In this document: positions 35,596-47,816 of the stretch, in pieces | Layout of the letters: every line of letters begins with the position of its first letter | How positions within the stretch are numbered: the first letter of the stretch is position 1 | NCBI GenBank assembly: GCA_033439765.1 | Contig: JAULSN010000005.1 | Location: forward strand, 1,426,001-1,490,000 | Source of the DNA: Lasiosphaeria ovina | Lineage: Eukaryota; Ascomycota; Sordariomycetes; Sordariales; Lasiosphaeriaceae | Reading direction: 5' to 3' | Length of the DNA: 64,000 nucleotides | Made by a program: the position numbers and the translations under genes | Notes under the pieces: generated by a model | What the model was told of the DNA's origin: nothing | The model's database searches: none | The model's input: only the letters and a program-made list of their open reading frames with translations

Positions 35596-36336
35596 ATGAG
35601 CATGTCTCCCTCATCGCCGGGTCCAAACCCAAACCCAAACCTAAACATTCCCGTTTCCAACTGGGTGCGAAAGGTGCTTTCTCGCTTCCGGCGTGGTAAC
35701 AGCACCATGTCGCCCAAGTACGGTGGCGGCGAAAGCAGCGACGACATCCTTCAGTCACCCTTCAAACCGAGAGCCAACAACAGCGACAGCGACGCCGGCG
35801 CCACGATCAAGATGGATCGCGACGAGCTACCACGACAATCAGACGCCGTTTTCGAATGGCACAGCTGGCCATCGCCGCCGCCGCCGCCGCCGCCGCCGCC
35901 TCGGCGGATACTAGTCACGACAACAGTCACAGCCGAGAGCGAGCCAAAAAATCACAGCGCAGCAGTAAAAACGCCAGCCAACTCTTCCCCCACCACCACC
36001 ACCGCCCAGCCACGCCACCAGCAATGGCGCCCGCTCCCTCCGCTGCCATCAGTCCCGCTGCTGAACCACGCCGCGCCCTCGCCCGCGCTGCCCGTGCGCT
36101 CCGGCCTGCGCCAGCACCAGTACGACTACGTGGCGCGCGTGCGGCAGCAGCGCAACCCGACGCTGGCGGCGCAGCACGAGCTGCTGGCGCGCAGCCGCCG
36201 GTTCGAGAGGCAGTTCTTTGCGGCCGCGGCCGCGAATTCGCCAAGAGACAACCTGTCTTCGCCAGGCACGAAAAGACCAGCCGGTGCCTCTGTTGCGGGG
36301 GAAGAAGAAGAAGAAGGATGCATGCCGCCGCGCTCG

Positions 36337-36374
<38 letters not shown>

Positions 36375-36963
36375 CCCTCGCAAGAAGCCCTGGACGAGTA
36401 ATCTCCGGGCCGCCCTGCGCTCGTTTCGTGATGAGGTTGCTGGTGGGCAGACGCAGAACCAGACGCAGGCCCAGACGCAGCGCCACAGGTCGTGGCCTGA
36501 ACTGGGACAGGGACATGGGCATGTCGAAGCTCCGCGCCGTGTTAATCATATCAACAGTAGTATCACCAGAACGAGCGGCGCCGCCACGGCTGCTCTCCTG
36601 CCATCGCCCATGGCCCGTCCTCCCGCCCTGCCCACAACCGCCAGGCCCGCTGCCATTACTGCAAACACTACCACTACCACTACCACAACTATTACCGCAG
36701 CAGCAACTGCCGCCCCTACGACGCCGGCAAGGAAGAAACACAAACGCTCGTTCGCCGTGTTCCTCGGCCGCAGCAGCTCCGCAACGACGTCACTGCCACT
36801 GCTCCTTCAGAGAATAACAACAACGAAGACAGAGACAGAGACAGAGACAGAGACAGAGACAGAGACTCGCGGAACCGCAGGCTCGGCCACCGCCGCGCCG
36901 GCGCCGGGGCAGGACCTCCGGAGAGCGAGTTTGGGTTTTATGGGCGGTGATGGCAGTGCATGA
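35596..36963 (+). CDS. Low-complexity, proline/alanine/threonine-rich protein of unknown function
   Basis: A single open frame of 455 aa with no recognised family. It opens with 'MSMSPSSPGPNPNPNLN' and a short basic segment ('WVRKVLSRFRRG'). It contains a Pro run, an Ala run, a Thr run and a Thr-Glu repeat near the end. The most ordered-looking part is about residues 175-215 ('HQYDYVARVRQQRNP', 'LLARSRRFERQFF'), a charged, probably helical stretch that could be the conserved core. Near the C-terminus 'RKKHKRSFAVFLGRSS' is strongly basic and could act in nuclear import or membrane binding; this is speculation. There is no signal peptide. An antisense frame exists over the same DNA, but the + frame is the only one running through the whole region and has a clean start. 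Confidence 0.6.
36827..36867 (+). repeat. GACAGA hexamer repeat encoding Thr-Glu dipeptides
   Basis: About six tandem units of a six-base repeat inside the 455-aa gene. Unit length keeps the reading frame, so copy-number change would only alter the number of Thr-Glu pairs. Confidence 0.8.
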
Positions 36964-37553
36964 GATGGGTTGGAGGGTTTGGTAAAGGGATGAATAGGGG
37001 GAGGTCGTGGGGATGTGTTTCCTCTATAATATGGCTTTCTGGCAGCAAAGGGGGAAGTGGTTTATTTATGAGGGTCAGGGACAGGATGGGGGTTTGCTGG
37101 GAGGAATATTGTGCTGTGCTGGGCCAGGTAGCTGGCTGGCTGGCTGGCTGGCTGGCTGCCATGGACCGGTGCCTTGGTTGGAAGTGCCCACTGGGATATG
37201 TTTATCTACGTACGTGGAAAGGGCAAGGGCTGGCTTCATGGATTGGGATGCATTTGCTGTCTTTTCCCACAGAACAGTGGAGACAATGATGTGTGGTATG
37301 GATGGATGGTGGCCGGCCGATTTGACCGAGCTGCTTACTTTCTTGCACTCTGCGGCTGTCTTTTCTTTGCGACTTTTTGTTTGTTACCCAGACTGAGAGG
37401 GGGAATCGCAACGGGAGGTAATTTATCACGGGCGAATAACAGGGTTGTAGAACAACAAATCTCACATGGACATGCAGGTACGCACGTATTGAGTTCTTGG
37501 CGCCGTCTTTTGGCTTGTTCCTGAGAATTCAATTTTATTTATCCAGTCACTCA
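36964..37553. other. Convergent intergenic region
   Basis: Space between two convergent genes, presumably both 3'UTRs. A GGCT tetramer run sits at about 37133-37157. No gene is seen. Confidence 0.6.
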
Positions 37554-38832
37554 TCAGGCGTGGTCCTCTTTGGCAAACGTGTTCGCTACGATAAACGGGA
37601 AGCACGTCGTCGCCTCGGCGTAAACCTTGTTGTTTCCCTCGGTTAGCGTCACCGGTAAAAAAAAAAAAAGAGGGGGGGGGATACCCAGATAAGAAAATAA
37701 CCCACCTTGACGGCATCTGCGCCAACCTTGATCTTGCCCCACGACACGGCCTCGTCGGGGCGGGCGCCGGCGTCGCTGCCGTCAAACTCCTGGGCCGTGT
37801 TGATGTAGACGGCCGACTCGGCGCCGTTGCGCATCAGGCAGGCGTTGGCAATGTGGTGCTTGACGACGCCGCCGCCGAGGATGATGATGCCGGCGCGCTT
37901 GGCCCGCACGGCGATGGTGTTGACGCGGCGGATGTCCTCGACGATGTCGATGCGCAGCTGGCTGGGCGAGGCCTTGAATGTGTGGAAGTAGAGCATGTCG
38001 CCGAGGCTGCCGTCGGTCAGGGCGGGGCAGAAGACGGGGATGTCGTTCTTGTAGGCCCAGTAGTAGACGGAGCGCTCGTCGTTGATCTCCTTGCCGAGGC
38101 GGTGGATGACCTTGGACGGCGTCCAGTGCACCTCGGCGTCGGTGCCGCGGCTGGTCTCCTGCTCCTCGAGCATGCGGTCCAGGATGGGCACGACCCAGTC
38201 CTCAAAGGCGCAGTAGTTGGAGTTGGGCACCACCAGGTTGCCGATGCGGTTGAGGCCCTTGGCGCGCAGCTCGGCGCCGCGCTCGCTGAACGACGACATG
38301 TACGTGTCGCCCAGGCACTTGATGAAGTCCTCCTCGATGCCGCCCGCCGTGGTCACGATGGCCGACACGTGCTTGTGCTCGACGAGGTACCGGAACACGC
38401 CCCGCAGCCCCGACGAGATCATGTTGGACGTGTAGCCCAGGAAGATGGTAGTCTTGTCCCCGGACTCGGGGTCCCTCCACGCGCGCTGCAAAAAGAACAC
38501 ACAGTTAGTCTGCACACGGCGGCTTGGGGGCATATACAATATCTTTTTGGACAATAAAAAAATAGGTTGCTTGCCCCCCATTTTTTCTTGTGGTGAGTTC
38601 GCTTTTACAAGACGTCGCTAACCATTTCGTTGATGATCCGGACGGCTTCGCACATGGACGACGCCTGGAAGCCCATGTGCTTCATGCCTTGGAGGAGGTC
38701 GTCGACCGTGATGGGCCGGCCCTTGAACTTGTTGAAGTCGAGCTCCTCGACCTTTTGCGCGCCCTCGGGCATCTCGACCGACTTTACCAGCACGGCCTCT
38801 TTCGCGGCGCTGGGCGGCTGTGTGGGTGCCAT
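37554..38832 (-). CDS. Deoxyhypusine synthase
   Basis: Exons (minus) are 38832-38623, 38485-37706 and 37625-37554, giving 353 aa, the usual family length. The enzyme moves a butylamine group from spermidine to one lysine of eIF5A, the first step of hypusine formation, in the cytosol with NAD. Diagnostic sequences are '[18 protein letters not shown]', '[20 protein letters not shown]', '[12 protein letters not shown]', '[20 protein letters not shown]' and '[17 protein letters not shown]'. The lysine of SWGK corresponds to the catalytic lysine that forms the enzyme intermediate, and it is present. The last 23 residues ('[20 protein letters not shown]') come from a small third exon. Intron 2 (80 nt) carries C and T runs, has GCTAAC as branch point and ends in the less common acceptor AAG. 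Intron 1 is 137 nt. The first exon's N-terminal 30 residues are variable in the family. Confidence 0.95.
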
Positions 38833-40342
38833 CTTGATGCAGAGAGTCTCTCTCCCTATCGGTACTGAAAGCAGTTGAAGTTCCTTTGTACGAGAAAGAA
38901 ACTCGGAGCCTAAGCCGTGGCTTATCAGATCAGATCAGATCAGATCAGATCAGATCAGACCAGACCAGACCCACGATTCGATATCGAAACCCTAATCCAG
39001 CGATTGTTTCGCCTTGATTTGAACCCTGAAAGTGTGACAGCCGTTTCCAACTTAAAAATCACTCCCTGCGTTTATGGGGTGGAAATAAAGAAATTTTAGA
39101 GGTCGATGAATGTCTCTCTGTTGGGTTGCAGATTCGACAACGAACGGTTGGTTGATGAGGTGAGGGGCATTTCTGCTGCTGATCCCTTCTATAGGCTCCG
39201 AGTCGGGTGCGTGCCCCGTACGTACAGGTACGGAGTACAAAGGTCAGTGCGGAGTTGGCAGACGACAGGCAGCAGTGCCGCTCCACAATTCCATCCCAAA
39301 AAAACGGGGAGGTGAAATTTTCACCGTCTGATAATTGGGGCGTTTTACGGTGTTTGGACACAAAGCGCATTGTCTATTTTGCTCCGATTTTATTTACTCG
39401 GCTTCGGACAGCGCTTGGCCTGTAACCGTCTTCAATCAGTGCAGATACCCCGACAGGCGCCGCCGCAAATACACCCGTGAACCGCCTGATGCGGCTGCGA
39501 TTCTGGAACGCTGGCCAAAAATCGGGGCGGGATGAGAAGGTGCAGCCTGGATGCACCGATGCAGGCAGGTCACCAACGTTTACACGTGTAATTTTTTGCG
39601 TCTTTAACCGACTGCCCAATCACGAGTCGTGGGCCACAAGACAAGGCCCGGTCTTGCATTGAGCACACCTGATCGGGAAGGGACTAGCGCAACGCCGCCT
39701 ACCAACCCGTGGTGGGTTTTAAGTGGGTGGCTTGTTCGAGACACCGGGCCCCACTTCGAGCAGGCAATTGGGTGCTAAACAAGGTACGTACCATTGAAGT
39801 ACCGTGGCGCATGTGGACGCGCGCTTCGGGACAAACGAGGACAATCCTTTCAACTTCGATTGCTTGGCCTTGGCCTCTGGTGCCCGTGCCCAGCACACAC
39901 ACAGCACAGGGGGCGTGGAATGGGTCCAGCGGCCAGGCGACGCCAGTCAATTCGAGATCTCCACCTCGATCCAATCTTCGGCCATCGCCAGCCCTTTCTC
40001 CTCAAAACACACCGCACACTCCATCCAATTACCCTTTGTTTGCCGACGCCCAGCACGCCCGAAACAGCACGACGCTGCGCCCCGACGACAGCGATACTCT
40101 GCAATACGGGTTTCACTCGATAGCCTTCGAGCTGCAGCCGCGGGACCAACCGCCAAAGCTTGCTTGCTTGCGTCGACGACTCACTCACGTCAGCCTCTGA
40201 ACCTTGGCGCCAAACCTCCACCCCCCGACGGCGTTTGACCTCCACCGCTACCAAGCGTTACCAAAAGCAAGTTGCTATCCACAAACAGTGGCAACAACTG
40301 AATTCAAACATCACCGCCTACGCCGCCCATCTTTGCGGAGAG
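38833..40342. other. Divergent promoter region of DHS and SNT1
   Basis: Shared upstream region of the two divergent genes. Tandem ATCAG pentamers lie at 38924-38970, just upstream of the DHS start. A TACGGAGTA word occurs at 39231. Short frames on both strands (for example 39709-40200 and 39850-40254) look like untranslated leader rather than genes. Confidence 0.6.
38924..38970. repeat. ATCAG pentanucleotide microsatellite
   Basis: About nine tandem copies of a five-base unit, the last few altered to ACCAG, about 90-140 nt upstream of the DHS start codon. Confidence 0.85.
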
Positions 40343-40460
40343 GTAAACCTTGATTATGCGCATGCTAGATTGGCTCTCCTGAGACAACTAGAGGGCCTGA
40401 GACAACTAGAGGGCCGGAGCCCTCATTGCGATGTATGTTTTGACTTTCTTTCCCTCTCAG
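40343..40460 (+). other. Possible 5'UTR intron of SNT1
   Basis: GTAAAC donor at 40343 and a pyrimidine-rich CTCTCAG acceptor ending at 40460 suggest a 118-nt leader intron. It contains a perfect 18-nt tandem duplication (40380-40397 and 40398-40415). If spliced, an out-of-frame ATG at 40466 would precede the main start at 40509. Confidence 0.4.
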
Positions 40461-40508
40461 TACAAATGTATTGTGCGGATACTCTCGGTCCCTATAAGGG
40501 AATAGTAG

Positions 40509-43500
40509 ATGTTTTTGTCGCGTGTGGACGACGTATCGGAGCCCATGTATCCACCCTATCGCGACCATCCAGAAGAATACCTTCGCGGACGCCGTGGGCG
40601 CCATGATACACATCCTCGTCCCCGTCCTCGTCCTCGTACCCGCAGCCCCCGCGATCGCCGTGACCACCCTTCTCTGGCTTACCATAGCGATGCTTATAGG
40701 TCACGGTACACCGGCAGCCGATACGACGGCGGCGGCGAACGGCGCTCCCGGTCGCCTCGGGACCGTTCCCCTCCCTCATACGGCGACAGGGGCGGCGGTG
40801 CGGATCGAGGTTCGCAATACGGCGACGGCGACCGCAGGCGCCAGTCGGCCGAGTCGCGTGCTAACACCGCTAACTTTCAGTCAAACCGGGACGCCTTCCA
40901 TAGTCCGCTCAACGGCCGCGAGCCGCCCCGGGGTCCCAAGGCTTTGCTTCTTGATCCCCCAAGCGGACCACGTGGCGGAGGCTTCGCCGGCGACTTTCGG
41001 GGCAGGGGCCGGGGAAGCGGCCGTGGCCGAGGATGGCGCGACGATAGTAGAGATCGCGACCGGGGCCGCGAGCAAGACTACCGGGACCGGTCCCATTTCC
41101 GAGACGAGCGAAGCCGCGAGCGCGAGCAACGTCTCGACCGTGACAGAGACTGGCGCGAGAGAGACCGCGACGCTTTCCCTCCCCGCGGCCGAAGACCTTC
41201 CCCGCAAGGAAGGGGTCGGTCGCCCATTGGACGCGATTTCAGAGACGCGAGGGATGCCCCTCTCGGCGTGGATGCGGAAAGGGCAAGACGTGGCTCAAGA
41301 GACGGGCCGCTGTCGGCAGGCTCCTCGTCTTCCGACCCACCATTCGGATCCTCGTCCTTCCGCGGCGGCGCCTTTCCTCGTGGCGGGCGAGGATCCCGGG
41401 GGCGCGGAGAGTGGCCGCCGGAGCGCGGTGGCCGCGGCAGAGGCGGACATTACGACGAGCAGCAAAAGGACCGCTATGGCCCGCGAAGCCGGTCCCAGGA
41501 GGGCCGGTGGGGACGTGAGCAAGAGGACCGCAGAGACTCGTCGAGGTACTTGGATCCCGCCCGAGATATTCGCGATGATCGCGATGTACGTGGAGACAGA
41601 GAGCGCGGCGAGCTTGGTCGCCCCAGAGCTGAGCACGTATCCCACGAGCCGCCCCCCTCCCAGCCCAAGGATGTCTCGCCACCGCCCCTCGCCCCCTCCG
41701 CCCCTGCGTTCGGCACAGTTCCGCGTCAGCCCTCGACTTCGGAAACGGGCTTGGGGATCCAGTCTCTTACCGGCAAGGTCCCGCCTACGGGCCCCAGAGC
41801 ATTCACCGAGGAACGACCTGTTTCGGCAGGCCACTCGGCCACGACCGAAAGACCGCCGCCGACCGGGCCCTCGAAGCCCGCCCTGGATGGAAGCCCCTCG
41901 ATACCTGTAGGACCTCGGGCACAGGTAGTAAAGCAGCAACGCTCTAGTAAACAATGGATTAACCCGGCCTTGGCCAATAAGAAAGGCCCAGACTCACCTA
42001 AGACAGCGAGATCTCAGAGCTTTGTATCGCAACAGTCCAGGCCGCCGTTTGGCAACTACCGACCCGAATCCGCCCACTCGGACTACCATGGCGACTTCGA
42101 GAGGCGTCCTCGGAGCTCGGACGCGCAATCAGAGCCTCATACGTCTAATAGTGACGGGCAGTTTCGAGGCCTGCGTGACAGAGGACCGAACGACATTGCA
42201 GTCAGATCCGAGAGGGGCACCCAGTCGGCGCGAGCGTCAATCGACCGGGATATACGGGGTGGATTCGTCGATGTGCAGATGCATGGCATGGACACGGCCG
42301 ACGTAGCCCGCAAGGAGTCCGACCCTGACCCGTCTCGTACCCCACTGGTTAGCCCCGTGGCTGCAAAACCCGCCAGCGTCAACGGCGAATCGTTGGAAAA
42401 GGTCGGACGGCCTGGGACCGCGACTACCGGCAAGAAACGCACCACCCTTTCTGTTCCATCCTCCCGAGTTCAACTGCCCATCAGACCGCTGGTTATATTC
42501 ATTGAGATTGACTCGGACTCGGATGGTGACGAGCTAGACAGCTACTTTGAGCAGGAGACATCAAAAGTCGAGGCTGAGCTTCACAAACGAGAGGCCGCCG
42601 AGGACGCTGTTCCCATTCGAATTGTTGCACGATATGCCAGCGTGGTTCACGACGCTATGCTGAAGGTGCTGTCAGGTGGCGACAAGCTAATGGACATGAT
42701 CGGGGACATCCCCGACGGCTTTGCCTTCCCTCGCCCCAAGCCTACAACTCGGAACATGAACAATAAATCCCCCGAGCCCGAGCCTGAAGATCACACAATG
42801 CCCCTTGCTCCCCGGGAGCCCTCGGCAATACCCACGGTTGAAAATGGCGACGACAACATGGCTCAGGTAGCAGACCTACAGCCAAAGGTCGAAGAGATGG
42901 ATACGGAGGGCTCGGGCCTCCCGCCGCTTCCCACCTTCGAAGAGTCAAATGGTCCCGCCGAAGACGTTGACATGCACGACGTCTCGGAAGCCCAGGACGC
43001 ACTTGGCCCGCTGCGTGAAAATATCCCGATAAACGGGATTCCGGCCGAGGGGGATGGTATCCCAATCTTCCCATTGCCGTCTGGCCAGTTGGCCTCGGCA
43101 AGGAGCAGTGCGTCTGCGATGGACGAAGACAGTGAGGATAGAACCGAGGACGACGGCAGCATCTATGGCAGCATCGAGGCTGTGCGCGAATACTCGATGA
43201 CTCCACCGACCGAGGAGCTTCCAACCTTCACCTCGAGGCCATGGTACAAGAGCAAACGACTCCGCAAGCTGTCAGAGCAAATGCCAGACTTCGATGTCTT
43301 CATTGTCGACCAAATCCGAGACAAGACGGCAGCGGCGACAAGCGAGCAAGACGAAATGCGGCGGGAATACCGTACAAGGTATGAGGAGTACCTCGAGTTC
43401 ACCAGGTCGGACGATCCGGCTGCTGCGAAAAGCCGGGACTACTTCTCCAGCACTTCGGTGCCCTTGGGAACAACTGGCAAGGCCGTGACAGCACCCGACA

Positions 43501-45272
43501 AGCCTGAAGGGGGCCGGCGGGCTGGGCGGTTTGCCACCGAGCTGGACGTCGAGTATGCGATTCAGCAATCGATGCGAGAGCACCAGGAGAAGCAGGAAAG
43601 AGAAGCCAGGGCCCTAAAGGAGAAACAGCGCAGCGATAAGGAGGCCGTCATCCCCGACATGTTCTGGACGCCCGAGGACAAGGACTGCGGGCTCTTTTTC
43701 GACACGGCCGGACTGCTCCCGCTCGAGAAGCTCGTTGCCACATGGCAGGTGGTGCCGTGGCATGTCAACTTCACCGAAGAGGAGGCCGAGAAGTTTGAGA
43801 AGGCCTATCTCGAGAGCCCGAAGCAGTGGGGCAAGATCGCCAAGGACATTCAGTCGCGCGACTTTGGGGGCTGCATTCAGTACTACTACGCCAAGAAGCG
43901 GGAGCTGAATCTCAAGGAAAAGCTTAAAAAGCAGCCTAGGAGGCGGAAGAAGGGCCGTGGCGCCAAGCAGCGCTCCAGCGCGCTGGTGTCGGAGCTGGGC
44001 AATCCGGAAAACGAGACGGAGGAGCCTGCGCAGGAGAACGGCGACAACCCGCAGCCGCGCCGCCCGCGCCGCGCCGCTGCTCCGACGTTTGGCTACGAGG
44101 CGACGCCAAATGCCGACTCGGACGGCACAACTGCCGCCGCGACGCCTGGCCGCAGGAGGGCTGGAACGGCTGCGGAGCAAAAGAACGACAGTGGTGCCGA
44201 GAAGACTGAGGGCAAGAAGGGCCGCAGAGCCCGTCAGCCTAAAGCGGATAAGGAGGCAAAAGCACTCAAGCCTGTGCAACCTCTGGCGCCCACTCCCCCC
44301 GCCGCCACCACCGCAGCAGCGGCGGCAGCAGCAGCCAAGGCCAACCGGTCGCGCTCCAACTCGAGGGTCCAGGGTCCCGACTGGGCATCCCCGCAGACGC
44401 CTGCAGACATCGCTGCTCGCCACCCGCCGCCGTTCGAGGTGTCGCCCGGTGGCATGCAGCCGCCGCTAGTGCCCGTCCAGCAGCAGCAGCAGCAGCAGCA
44501 GCCGCCACCGCCGCCGCCGCCGACTCTGGCCAGCCCCGAGCGAACAGCACCGGCGGTGATGCCGTCTGCCATCTCCGAGGTCATGGCGCCGCCTCAGCTG
44601 CGACCCGAACCTCCCCCGCCCTTGGCGTCCATGCCCACGTTTGACATCAATCCGCCCTCTGGGTCGGACCGCATGCGCAGCCAGCAGCAGGCATCCAGCT
44701 ACTGGAGTGTCTCTGAGTCTACCGACTTTCCCAACCTGCTGCGGTCCTTTGGCACCGACTGGAGCTCGATTGCCGCCCACATGCAGACAAAGACGGCCGT
44801 AATGGTAAGCAACCCGTGTCCCTCTGCGCAGCAGCTCTCGTATCCCTCGACAGAGTGCCCTAGGCTGACCAGTCCGTCCCCGCAGGTTAAGAACTATTTC
44901 GTCCGCCAGAAAGAGGGTGGCAAGCCGGAATGGGACACGATCGCGAACGAAGCCGACGCCAAGCGGCACAGAGGAGAAAAGCGGCCTGCTCCGCCCACTC
45001 CGTCAACCGGACCGAGGAAGAGATATGACTTGCCCTCGACAGGGCACCGGCCGCTGGCTGCTGCCGAGTCCGACGAGACGACTCCCACCAAGGTCGACCC
45101 GTCGCCGTCAAGCCAGCCCTTCGCGCGTTTCCAAGTCCCGATTGCCCAGGCTTCTCCTGTTGCGCATCCCCTCGCACCAGCACAGGCACAGGTGCAAGCA
45201 CAGACGCAGGCACAGACGCAGGCACAGGCTCAAGCACAGGCTCAAGCACAGGCACAGGCTCAAGCACAGGCG

Positions 45273-45314
<42 letters not shown>

Positions 45315-45905
45315 GCACCTGCGGTTACGGCGCCGGTCCTTTCACCAGTCGCCGCAGCTCCACCGCCGCCGCCACCTCCCCCGCCGGCGGCAACTACTCC
45401 CACAGCAAGTGGACCGCCGGTCTCGCAGGCCATGTCGCCCAACAACCACCCGCTCAGGCCACCCGGTCCTCCCTTCCCCTACCCCGAGAGAGAGAGCGAT
45501 CTGGTCCCGCCGCCACAGCCTCCAGTACAACAAGCCCCACCACAGCCGGTTCGAATCTCGCAGAAGCCCGCGCCCACCTCGGTTCCTGTCACTCCTGTCA
45601 ACGAATCTACGCCACGCCCGACGGCAAAGTGGGCCATCGATTTCAGCCAGCAGATGGCGCCACTAGGGCAACCACCGCAGCAAAAGGAAGCCCGAGAAGC
45701 GCGGGATCGTCCAGTCAAAATGGAAACCTCGCGAGAGCCGCCCAAGCCCGTTGAGCGGCCACCGGCGCGCATGATGCAGGAGCCAGAGCAACCGCTCCAC
45801 CACCCAGAACCCTTTCCGTTCGCGCAACCCCAGCGTGCTGTGCAGCCGAGGACGGAGCCGTTGCCCCTGGCGAGACAACCCGAACCGCCCCGTGCCGTGG
45901 CGCCA

Positions 45906-45938
<33 letters not shown>

Positions 45939-46574
45939 TACACGCAGCCCATCCAGGCACAGCCCATGCGGCACTTGCATGCCGACCATGTGGCTGCGCC
46001 GCAACCCCCTCCGCAGGGTGGCCCGGCAGTCGAGAGACCGCTTTCCGGCGTTCAGCGAGGCTTGCCGGCGTCAATGCAGGAGCAGTACGGAGCGCCCGTC
46101 ATCGCACCGCCTGCTCCGCCGCCTCCTGTCGCGCCTCCGGCACCTAGTCCTGCTCAACGTAAGACTAGCAGTCTCTTCGCTTTGCTGAACGACGACCCTC
46201 CAGCACCGCCCGTGTCGCGAGTTAGCGACGTCTCGTTGGGGATAAAGTCGAGCTCGACGCCGCCTCCTCAGTCATTGTCGGGGCGTCCCGTTCCGCCTAC
46301 TTCTGCTGCGCCGCGGCGGGATATCGAGACGGCGGGATATCCCTTCAATCGCCCTCAGCAGCAGCCTTCGCAGTCGGCTATCCCGCCTCTGAAGCCGTAC
46401 CACACGCAGTCTCCCCAACCGCAACACATGGGAGCGCCTGGCCCAGGGGCAGCAGCGGATCGCGAGTACTACCCGCCCCGCCATCCCTTCCAAGCTCAGC
46501 ACCAGCCGAGCGCGTCAAATTCACCCCAGTCGCACCAAACCCATCCTTACCCCCCTCCTGGACCACACGGGCAG

Positions 46575-46642
<68 letters not shown>

Positions 46643-47816
46643 AGCTCAAGCTCAGGCTCAAGCTCAGGCCCAAGCCCAGGCCCAGGCCCAAGCCCAGATG
46701 CAATATCAATCTCAGCAGCCTTATCAGCCTTATCAAGCCCCACAGCCGCACGCGGTTTCTCCAACCCCTCAGTATGCTTCACACCCATCTCATGGGGTCG
46801 GACCTCGGCGTGATGGCCCTGGATCCGGCCGCGAGGCTTGGCCTCAACCTCAGCAACCTACATCAGCCGCCATGCAGCAGCAGCAACAACAACAGGCTCA
46901 GCAACAGGCACAGCAAGCTCAGCAGCAAGCCCAACAGCAAGCCCAGCATCAACAACATCAACAACAGCTCCAGCAGCACCAGCAAATCCAACAGCAGGGA
47001 CCTTGGCCGCCTCATCAAGGACCTCCCAAGTCGAACCAGCCTGTCCCTGCGCAGTCTGCCTGGGGTGCCCAGCACGGGATGCAGGCGAAGCCCCAGGTCA
47101 GCAACTCGATGACACCGCAGCAGCACTCATGGGCGTCGTCCGGGCCTCCTCAGCAGCCGCACCCGCTCAACCTACGGGATTCGCGTGGTCCCGTCTATCT
47201 AGGCCACGACTTGCAGAGCCCCACGGCGGGTATCATGCAGCATCAGCATCAGCACCAGCACAACACGTCTTTGGACGGGGGCCGGTATGCGCCAGCCGCC
47301 GAGTTACGGAGAGGCGAGACAGCTCCACCCTCTAGCCAGCCGTATGTACGATATTCGAACACGCCCGGTCCCGGGCAAGGCAGGGAGCTCGGGCCGGCTC
47401 GGAGCTATACGCCGGTGGGTTTCGATCACCGCGGTCCCCCTGGGCCGCCCTACGCGGGGCAGGAGCCGATGCGGGACATGCAGCGGCGCGACCGCGAGTC
47501 TCTGCACGATGCCCAGCTCCGCGATGTTCAGCTCCGGGAGGCTCATGTGAAGTCTCAGATGCGCGAGGCCCAGATGCGCGAGGCCCAGATGGCGAGGGAT
47601 CCGCAGCAACTCCGCGAGGCGCAGCAACAGCTGCGTGAGCTGGTGAGGGGCGACCCGCAGCAGTTTCGCGACGGCCGCGAGTTGGGGAGAGACCCACGCG
47701 AGATAACCAGGGACCCGAGGGACGGGGCGGTGCCGGCCGCCCAGCACCAGAGCATTCTCACGAGACAGCTCAGACCCCACGACACATATGAGAGGCCGCC
47801 TGAGAGGCGGTACTGA
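40509..47816 (+). CDS. SNT1: Snt1-like SANT-domain protein of the Set3 histone deacetylase complex
   Basis: Exons are 40509-44804 and 44886-47816, giving about 2408 aa. The 81-nt intron (GTAAGC ... CCCCGCAG) is in frame and stop-free, but removing it restores '[17 protein letters not shown]'. Snt1 proteins, distant relatives of metazoan NCoR/SMRT, scaffold a nuclear histone-deacetylase complex. Residues 1-350 are Arg/Asp/Gly-rich with RGG-like stretches. '[12 protein letters not shown]' (about 480) is a family landmark. A conserved block with '[13 protein letters not shown]', '[16 protein letters not shown]' and '[20 protein letters not shown]' (about 960-1130) includes SANT1. SANT2 lies at about 1397-1440 ('[19 protein letters not shown]') and spans the intron. 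The last thousand residues are Pro/Gln/Ala low complexity with two Ala-Gln dipeptide arrays. The start could also be ATG 40545 ('MYPPYRDH'). Confidence 0.9.
45181..45312 (+). repeat. Hexanucleotide repeat CAGGCA/CAAGCA encoding Ala-Gln dipeptides, first array
   Basis: About 20 imperfect six-base units inside SNT1, mixing CAGGCA, CAAGCA, CAGACG and CAGGCT. The protein reads as alternating Gln and Ala, with some Thr or Val. Confidence 0.85.
46574..46696 (+). repeat. Hexanucleotide repeat CAGGCT/CAAGCC encoding Ala-Gln dipeptides, second array
   Basis: About 20 six-base units. The 5' half is nearly pure CAGGCT, while the 3' half drifts to CAAGCT, CAGGCC and CAAGCC. The encoded dipeptide stays Gln-Ala throughout. 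It lies 1.3 kb downstream of the first array. Confidence 0.88.
46874..47000 (+). repeat. Gln-rich CAG/CAA/CAC tract in SNT1
   Basis: A degenerate glutamine-rich segment interrupted by Ala and His. It follows the second Ala-Gln array in the C-terminal low-complexity region. Confidence 0.8.

Noticed and set aside
36049..36741. 230-codon minus frame opposite the 455-aa low-complexity gene
   Set aside because: It translates the GC-rich repeats of the + strand gene as Ser and Gly runs and has no domain.
40522..41910. 462-codon alternate frame at the start of SNT1
   Set aside because: It is the +1 reading of the Arg/Asp-rich SNT1 N-terminus, with no conserved landmark.
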